64,000 bases of DNA, taken from the NCBI RefSeq assembly GCF_032118995.1, contig NC_092669.1:6075501-6139500 (forward strand). The letters run 5' to 3'. Below, piece by piece: positions 57,601 to 64,000 of the stretch. A program made the translations under genes and the position numbers. The notes beneath the pieces were generated by a model, which saw only the letters and a list, made by a program, of their open reading frames with translations, did no database searches and was not told where the DNA came from. Numbering within the stretch: the first letter of the stretch is position 1; each line of letters begins with the position of its first letter. Source of the stretch: Asterias amurensis (Eukaryota; Echinodermata; Asteroidea; Forcipulatida; Asteriidae).

Positions 57601-60600
57601 ACACAGGTTACTAATGAGCTTACCCACACCAGTACAATAACAAGTCTAACCTCTGATGTTACAAAACTAACAAGCACAGAAGGCACAACATTGGAACCAT
57701 CAACGGGAGAGCTAACTACAGTTGCAGATGTAACATTCCTAGCAACTGGTGAGACTGCTACACAGGTTACTAATGAGCTTACCCAAACCAGTACAATGTC
57801 AAGTCTAACCTCTGATGTTACAAAACTAACAAACACAGAAGGCACAACATTGGAACAACCAACAGGAGAGCTAACTTCAGTTGCAGATGTAACATTCCTT
57901 ACAACTAATGCGACTGCTACACAGGTTACTAATGAGCTTACCCAAACCAGTACAATGTCAAGTCTAACCTCTGATGTAACGAAACTAACAAACACAGAAG
58001 GCACAACATTGGAACCATCGACAGGAGAGCCAACAACAGTTGCAGATGTAACATTCCTAACAACTAATGAGACTGCTACACAGGTTACTAATGAGCTTAC
58101 CCAAACCAGTACAATGTCAAGTCTAACCTCTGATGTTACAAAATTAACAAGCACAGAAGGCACAACATTGGAACCATCAACGGGAGAGCTAACTACAGTT
58201 GCAGATGTAACATTCCTAGCAACTGGTGAGACTGCTACACAGGTTACTAATGAGCTTACCCAAACCAGTACAATGTCAAGTCTAACCTCTGATGTAACGA
58301 AACTAACAAGCACAGAAGGCACAACATTGGAACAATCAACAGGAGAGCCAACTACAGTTGCAGATGTAACATTCCTTACAACTGATGAGACTGCTACACA
58401 GGTTACTAATGAGCTTACCCAAACCAGTACAACAACAAGTCTAACCTCTGATGTAGCGAAACTAACAAACACAGAAAGCACAACATTGGAACCTTCGACA
58501 GAAGAGTTAACTACAGTTGCAGATGTAACATTCCTAACAACAACTGATGAGAATGCTACACAGGTTACTAATGAGCTTACCCAAACCAGTACAATGTCAA
58601 GTCTAACCTCTGGTGTAACGAAACTAACAAACACCGAAGGCACAACCTTGGAACCATCAACAAGAGAGCTAACTACAGTTGCAGATGTAACATTCCTAAC
58701 AACAACTGATGAGACTGCTACACAGGTTACTAATGAGCTTACCCAAACCAGTACAATAACAAGTCTAACCTCTGATGTAACGAAACTAACAAACACAGAA
58801 GGCACAACATTGGAACCATCAACAGGAGAGCTAAGTACAGTTGCAGATGTAACATTCCTAACAACAACTGATGAGACTGCTACACAGGTTACTAATGAGC
58901 TTACCCAAACCAGTACAATAACAAGTCTAACCTCTGATGTAACGAAACTAACAAACACAGAAGGCACAACATTGGAACCATCAACAGGAGAGCTAACTAC
59001 AGTTGCAGATGTAACATTCCTAACAACTAATGAGACTGCTACACAAGTTACTAATGAGCTTACCCAAACCAGTACAATGTCAAGTCTAACCTCTGATGTT
59101 ACAAACCAAACAAATACAGAAATGACAACTGATTTAACTAACTCTTTTACTTCTGCTGGCACTGCACTCTCAACCCCAAGCACTACTACTGATGAGACTT
59201 CTTCCAATAAAACATCAGGTACAACTGCTAATACAATGTCAACTTCAATTGAACCAACAGTAACTACTGCGCCCAACACAACATTTGATGCTTTAATCTC
59301 TACTATTACAGCTTTATCCACTCCTGTGGAAGTGAGTACAACTGAAGCAACAACACCCAACACAACATCTGATGCTGTAACTTCTACTAGTACAGCTTTC
59401 TCCACTCCTGTGGAAGGCACTGCAACTGAAGCAACAACACCCAACACAACATCTGATGCTGTAACTTCTACTAGTACAGCTTTCTCCACTGTTATGGAAG
59501 GCACTGTAACTGAAGCGACAACACTCAACACAACATCTGATGCTGTAACTTCTACTAATACAGCCTTCTCCACTCCTGTGGAAGGCACTGCAACTGAAGC
59601 AACAACACCCAACACAACATCTGATGCTGTAACTTCTACTAGTACAGCTTTCTCCACTGTTATGGAAGGCATTGTAACTGAAGCGACAACACTCAACACA
59701 ACATCTGATGCTGTAACTTCTACTAATACAGCCTTCTCCACTCCTGTTGAAGGCACTGCAACTGAAGCGACACCACCCAACACAACATTTGGTGTTGTAA
59801 CTTCTACTAGTACAGCTTTCTCCACTCCCGTGGAAGCGAATGCAACTGAAGCGACAACACCCAACACAACATTTGGTGTTGTAACTTCTACTAGTACAGC
59901 TTTCTCCACTCCGGTGGAAGCGAATGCAACTGAAGCGACAACACCCAACACAACAACTGATGCTGTAACTCCTACTAGTACAGCAATCACAACCCCTGTG
60001 GAAGCGAATGCAACTGAAGCGACAACACCCAACACAACATCTGGTGTTGTAACTTCTACTAGTACTGCTTTCTCCAATCCTGTGGAAGGCACTGCAACTG
60101 AAGCAACAACACTCAACACAACATCTGATGCTGTAACTTCTTCTAGTACAGCTTTCTCCACTCCTGTGGAAGGCACTGCAACTGAAGCAACAACATCCAA
60201 CACAACATCTGATGCTGTAACTTTTACTAATATAGCCTTCTCCACTCCTGTGGAAGGCACTGCAACTGAAGCGACCCCACCCAACATAACATTTGGTGTT
60301 GTAACTTCTACTAGTACAGCTTTCTCCACCCCTGTGGAAGCGAATGCAACTGAAGCGACAACACCCAACACAACATCTGATGCTGTAACTCCTACTAGTA
60401 CAGCAATCACAACCCCTGTGGAAGCGAATGCAACTGAAGCAACAACACCTAACATAACATCTGATGCTGTAACTTCTACTAGTACAGCCTTCTCCACTCC
60501 TGTGGAAGGCACTGCAACTGAAGCGACACCACCCAACACAACATTTGGTGTTCTAACTTCTACTAGTACAGCTTTCTCTACTCCTGTGGAAGCGAATGCA

Positions 60601-63063
60601 ACTGAAGCGACAACACCCAACACAACATCTGATGCTGTAACTCCTACTAGTACAGCAATCACCACCCCTGTGGAAGCGAATGCAACTGAAGCAACAACAC
60701 CCAACATAACATCTGATGCTGTAACTTCTTCTAGTACAGCTTTCTCCACTCCTGTGGAAGCGAATGCAACTGAAGCAACAACACCCAATGAAACAACTGA
60801 TGCTGTAACTTCTTCTGGTACAGCTTTCTCTACTCCTGTAGAAGGCACTGCAACTGAAGCAACAACACTCAACACAACATCTGATTCTGTAACTTCTGCT
60901 AGTACAGCTTTATCCACACCTGTGGAAGCTAATGCAACTGAAGCAACAACACCCAACACAACATCTGATGCTGTGACTTCTTCTGGTACAGCTTTCTCTA
61001 CTCCTGTGGAAGCGAATGCAACTGAAGCAACAACACCCAACACAACATCTGATGCTGTAACTTCTTCTGGTACAGCTTTCTCTACTCCTTTGGAAGTGAA
61101 TGCAACTGAAGCAACAACACTTAACACAACATCTGATGCTGTAACTTCTACTAGTACAGCAATCACAACCCCTGTGGAAGCGAATGCAACTGAAGCAACA
61201 ACACCCAACATAACATCTGATGCTGTAACTTCTACTAATACAGCCTTCTCCACTCCTGTGGAAGGCACTGCAACTGAAGCGACACCACCCAACACAACAT
61301 TTGGTGTTGTAACTTCTACTAGTACAGCTTTCTCCACTCCTGTGGAAGCGAATGCAACTGAAGCGACAACACCCAACACAACATCTGATGCTGTAACTTC
61401 TACTAGTACAGCTCTCTCCACTCCTGTGGAAGGCACTGCAACTAAAGCAACAACACCCAACACAACATCTGGTGTTGTAACTTCTTCTGGTACAGCTTTC
61501 TCTACTCCTGTGGAAGTGAATGCAACTGAAGCGACAACACCCAACACAACATCTGATGCTGTAACTTCTACTAGTACAGCTTTATCCACGCCTGTGGAAG
61601 CTAATGCAACTGACGCAACAACACCCAACACAACATCTGATGCTGTAACTTCTACTAGTACAGCAATCACAACCCCTGTGGAAGCGAATGCAACTGAAGC
61701 AACAACACCCAACATAACATCTGATGCTGTAACTTCTACTAATACAGCTTTCTCCACTGTTATGGAAGGCACTGTAACTGAAGCGACAACACTCAACACA
61801 ACATCTGATGCTGTAACTTCTACTAGTACAGCTTTCTCCACTCCTGTGGAAGCGAATGCAACTGAAGCGACAACACCCAACACAACATCTGATGCTGTAA
61901 CTTCTACTAGTACAGCTCTCTCCACTACTGTGGAAGGCACTGCAACTAAAGCAACAACACCTAACACAACATCTGGTGTTGTAACTTCTTCTGGTACAGC
62001 TTTCTCTACTCCTGTGGAAGCGAATGCAACTGAAGCAACAACACTCAAAACAACATCTGATGCTGTAACTTCTACTAATACAGCCTTCTCCACTCCTGTG
62101 GAAGGCACTGCAACTGAAGCAACAACACTCAAAACAACATCTGATGCTGTAACTTCTACTAGTACAGCTTTTTCGGTTTCTGATGAAGCTACTGCAACTA
62201 AAGCAACAACACCAAACACAACAGACAATGTCCTAACTTCTTCTAGTACAGTAACGCGTTTGGTAGTTTCTTCAGCCCTACCAACATCAGTTGACACAAC
62301 TACAGCGTTTACAAGCATTCCACAGACATCACATGCCACGCTCTCAACTTTAATATCAACTGTTCCTTCTATACAAACTACTGAACAATTTGAAGGAACA
62401 ACGTCAATACAAACATCACCTTTAATAACAGTCACAACACCAGATATCACATCTAATGCTGTAACTGTGACTGAAGTCGGTGGTACATCACCTACAGTAA
62501 AACCAGAGATCACATCAGGATTTTCAACTCCAATGGAGGTGTCAACCACCGCTGAAATGACTACTCCTGAAATAACACCAGCTTTGGTAACAACTGATAT
62601 GTCTAGCGCCTTTACAACTACTGAAACATTATTAACAACACCTGTTAAAGTGACTGATGTAGTCTTAACAACTACTTCAGCCACATCCCAATCAGTAACA
62701 ACAAAAAAAGCAACCAGTCCCTCTGCATCAAGTGAGATTGTTAAAACCACCTCACAAATGGTCACAAGAGAACCTACACAGACAGTCAAACTAACATCAG
62801 CTTCTGGACCCAAAACATCGAGATCATCCGTCTCTGCTGATAAAATACTTCGTTTAGAAGTTCTCATGGATCCAATGAAAAATGAAACGAGCCAGACTTT
62901 CATTGAGAAAATAGAAGCTGATCTTGAGCAACTGTACCTGATGGGGAAGGAAATATCCAATAGGAAACGGAGGTCATTGCTGGAAGATATTGTTGGTGCT
63001 GTCCACAGACTTGTGCAGAGGAGCAAAAGAGCCGTAGATCCTGATCCATCAGTCACCATTGAA
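45658..63063 (+). CDS. Giant secreted or membrane mucin-like protein (partial; 3' end beyond window)
   Basis: Three exons, 45658-45760, 54239-54309 and 55600-63063, join in phases 1 and 0 to give 2,546 codons with no stop. Exon 1 codes for a signal peptide (LVLIMLVHLAVIW, cleavage likely near MAQT). Exon 2 adds 24 Thr/Ser-rich residues. Exon 3 (7,464 bp) is almost all Thr, Ser, Pro, Glu and Asn, in two in-frame tandem arrays, then a non-repeated Thr-rich stretch. It ends with a segment (LRLEVLMDPMKNETSQTF) reminiscent of the start of a SEA domain and two furin-like sites (RKRR and RSKR). The composition predicts dense O-glycosylation plus many N-glycosylation sites (NTT, NAT). Exon 3 ends at GTAAGT, so more exons follow. 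A gel-forming mucin, a membrane mucin or an adhesion receptor stalk are all possible. Confidence 0.85.
46872..47330. repeat. Three tandem copies of a 140-160 bp unit in mucin intron 1
   Basis: CTTGTCCCTGTTCTTGACTG and GCTAGCTAGGGCCAC recur at about 46874, 47010 and 47170, each followed by AATTGAAAGTAATGC and CAAATTCATATGGAAAA. AT-rich linkers differ in length. Confidence 0.9.
47331..48207. other. Intron 1 sequence, nothing recognised
   Basis: No gene or named repeat was found; some short AGTGATGT-like low-complexity parts. Confidence 0.4.
48208..48358. mobile_element. 151-bp palindromic MITE, GGGTGCGTTCGTTTAGC ends
   Basis: The arms GGGTGCGTTCGTTTAGCTTC and the complement run almost the whole length to a small centre near 48283. 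ATA flanks both sides. The same ends occur inside the foldback at 23107-23645. Confidence 0.92.
48359..49289. other. Intron 1 sequence, nothing recognised
   Basis: Positions about 49015-49055 (CGCACGTTTCGCCGTGTCA) resemble part of the MITE at 49294, so there may be a decayed copy. Confidence 0.4.
49294..49984. mobile_element. Two head-to-head copies of the AGCCATT... TTAA MITE
   Basis: The left arm begins AGCCATTATACACTTTCGG after TTAA (49290-49293). The right arm ends GTGTCCAATGGCT, followed by TTAC instead of TTAA. The halves are inverted copies, meeting near 49615 at CCGAAAGTGT/ACACTTTCGG, so the block can fold as one hairpin of about 690 bp. Confidence 0.88.
49985..50561. other. Intron 1 sequence, nothing recognised
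   Basis: No gene or repeat recognised. Confidence 0.4.
50562..51033. repeat. 236-bp tandem duplication in mucin intron 1
   Basis: Units 50562-50797 and 50798-51033 differ at only about three positions (for example ACTATACG versus ACTGTACG). The frame through both units is open but carries no known domain. Confidence 0.93.
51034..51699. other. Intron 1 sequence, nothing recognised
   Basis: Includes a short degenerate TAACACATTGGTGTAAGG segment like the SINE 3' end (about 51360-51385), so a decayed minus SINE is possible. Confidence 0.4.
51700..52032 (-). repeat. deuSINE-like element with a tRNA-Leu-like head
   Basis: On the minus strand, box A TGGCCGAGTGG and box B GGTTCGAACCC are intact and the spacing suits a long-variable-arm tRNA (Leu type). 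It is followed by GTGTCCTTGAGCAAGACACT, the conserved core of V-SINE and deuSINE families, and a tail with CTCAAAGCGCTT. The internal promoter looks intact. Confidence 0.82.
52033..52774. other. Intron 1 sequence, nothing recognised
   Basis: AT-rich, no feature identified. Confidence 0.4.
52775..53058. mobile_element. GGGCCCAATTTCATAGCGCTG MITE
   Basis: Perfect inverted ends GGGCCCAATTTCATAGCGCT and the complement. A diverged subfamily of the elements at 2530 and 27387; part of the left end is locally repeated (TTTCATAGCGCTGCTAA at 52834). A lone end copy lies at 53122-53140. Confidence 0.9.
53059..54238. other. End of mucin intron 1, nothing else recognised
   Basis: A G tract near 53800 and short low-complexity runs. 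The acceptor for exon 2 is at 54237-54238. Confidence 0.4.
54310..55599. other. Mucin intron 2
   Basis: GT at 54310 and AG at 55598-55599. It contains a decayed TTGGGCCCAGG MITE end near 55175-55186; no other gene was identified. Confidence 0.6.
55831..59105 (+). repeat. In-frame 159-bp (53-aa) tandem array, 20 units plus one degenerate
   Basis: The unit contains ETATQVTNELTQTS, SLTSDVTKLT, TEGTTLEPSTGELT and TVADVTFL. I count 20 copies of the ATQVTNEL-type core between about 55992 and 59060, with a decayed first unit before it. Most units are 53 aa; some gain one Thr codon. Units 8 and 17 share a rare set of variants (DENATQ, SGVTKL, STREL), about 1,437 bp apart, which points to duplication of a block of nine units. 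Confidence 0.92.
59266..62260 (+). repeat. In-frame 84-bp (28-aa) tandem array, about 35 units
   Basis: The unit reads NTTSDAVTSTSTAFSTPVEG-TATEATTP with alternates (FGVV, VMEG, AITTP, EANATEA). Nearly every unit has an NTT, NIT or NAT glycosylation site. Variant units recur in the same order, for example FGVV-then-AITTP-then-NITSDAV, so blocks of units were copied. Confidence 0.92.
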
Positions 63064-63722
63064 GTAAGTATTTATTTTTTGGGGATAAATTTGTTTGATT
63101 TACAGTGCTGTTAAACTAGGTTTTCTACTTGGTTAAAAACTTTGTGTTTAATTACTTCCAAACATGTACATTTTTGTGCTTCAAGCTTGTTCCCGACAAC
63201 ACCTAGCCAAATAGCATGCCAGTTGTGTTGTGACAATCAGGTTTTATTTGCAAAAGAAAATCCATTATTGACCAGCTCTCTGGAATTCTCGTTGGAATTA
63301 AACAGCAACTACTTTGCCTTGGGGGTAATAGCTCTTACTGGGTTTTATAAACCAGCTGGGACATCTGTATACTTGTACAATGGCTTTTAGCAGTGCCCTG
63401 GTTCTTTATTTGGATGATTTGGGTAGGGTGGTTTTGCAAGGATAATCCAGACCATGGAGCTCAATGCAAACATTTCAAATAGTGTAATCGTGTGAGTTTT
63501 TATAAACTAGGCAAATATGGAGTCATCTTTAAATTGATTTTATTTTGCTGGGAATTTGTTTTATTCTCTCCAAATGGTCTAAATCTAGTTTTGACTGGGC
63601 ATTTAAAAGTGGATTTGTCTTCACAAGGACATAACATGCTGATATCAGAACGGACAACTTTTAAAGTGTCCGAGGGTGTAAATGTGTGATTTTTTTAATG
63701 CTTTCTCACTCGCATGGTTTAA
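63064..63722. other. Mucin intron 3 (start)
   Basis: Begins GTAAGT after GAA at 63061-63063. No gene recognised; the next exon is beyond the window. Confidence 0.6.
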
Positions 63723-64000
63723 AGGGAGACGTTGCCTTGGATCGAGCGACTTGGTCTTTGAAAAGCTTTTGAAACCGTTTATTTTAAATGCATATGGGTA
63801 GAAAGATAATTCAAAAGTAGAATATAATGATCCACACAAACATGCCAGTTGACATGGTCGACCATTTTATGGCCGACTGTGTTTGAAAACTGCAATATGA
63901 GGCAAGTTGGTCTGGATCGTTGTATTCTACTTTTAAATTACCTATCAAACCATGTGCATTTCATGACAGTTTCAACTGATTTTTAAAGACCAACTTGACC
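63723..64000. mobile_element. Palindromic TTAA MITE, cut by the window end
   Basis: TTAA at 63719-63722 precedes GGGAGACGTTGCCTTGG, matching the element at 33976-34358. The inverted second arm is visible up to the last base, so the element probably ends just outside the window. Confidence 0.85.

Noticed and set aside
56346..63059. A 2,237-residue open frame on the minus strand, opposite the mucin exon
   Set aside because: The array units are multiples of three and lack stop codons in this antisense frame, so one chance open unit is copied many times. The sense strand has the signal peptide, matching splice phases and mucin composition.

Overview
This window is eukaryotic nuclear DNA: spliced genes with GT/AG introns, TATA and AATAAA signals, tRNA-derived SINEs, LINE fragments, and very dense short inverted-repeat transposons and satellite-like arrays. 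Several repeats (TIRs starting GGGCCCAATTTCATGG, TTAA-flanked elements starting AGGCAGTGGACACTATTGG, a deuSINE-like element) resemble ones I associate with echinoderm genomes, so I infer a marine deuterostome, probably an echinoderm such as a sea star. That taxonomic call is from memory, not from a search.

Genes. Three protein genes have reading phases that close across every intron I placed. (1) An ISG12/IFI27-like gene on the minus strand (17803-19001, 3 exons, 233 aa) has a signal peptide, eight-residue PEEPGDKL-type repeats, the Gly/Ala-rich ISG12 core, an RGDS motif and a run of 17 aspartates. (2) A minimal matrix metalloproteinase on the plus strand (32491-35822, 4 exons, 265 aa) has a cysteine switch, a complete zinc site and a Met-turn but no hemopexin domain; it has a TATA box and a poly(A) signal. 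(3) The 5' part of a giant mucin-like gene on the plus strand (45658 to beyond the window) has a signal-peptide exon, a small exon and a 7.46 kb exon with two in-frame tandem arrays (20 units of about 53 aa, then about 35 units of 28 aa), followed by a segment with two furin-like sites.

Layout. 1-1835: palindromic AatII-site array, a foldback, an ATT microsatellite and a 158-bp near-perfect palindrome. 2.5-17.2 kb: arrays with Helitron-type ends (one family with CRE and DR4 motifs, one with DR5 and inverted ETS motifs), paralogous spacer blocks, a TTAA-flanked transposon carrying a THAP exon, and hairpin minisatellites. 17.8-19.0 kb: the ISG12-like gene. 20.2-27.6 kb: a second THAP-type transposon, a LINE interrupted cleanly by a TTAA MITE, a 540-bp foldback, another DR5 array, a LINE ORF1-like zinc-knuckle pseudogene and a second hairpin array. 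29.97-31.67 kb: an 852-bp tandem duplication, identical as far as read. 32.4-36.1 kb: the metalloproteinase, with transposons in all three introns. 36-45 kb: MITEs, a SINE and a TIR element with possible cargo. 45.7 kb to the end: the mucin gene, whose first intron (8.5 kb) holds minisatellites, MITEs and a SINE.

The genes are unrelated and do not form an operon or pathway. Most of what is unusual here is repeat biology: hairpins kept by paired changes in both arms, arrays loaded with nuclear-receptor-like half-sites, and TIR elements that seem to carry first exons ending at a splice donor.
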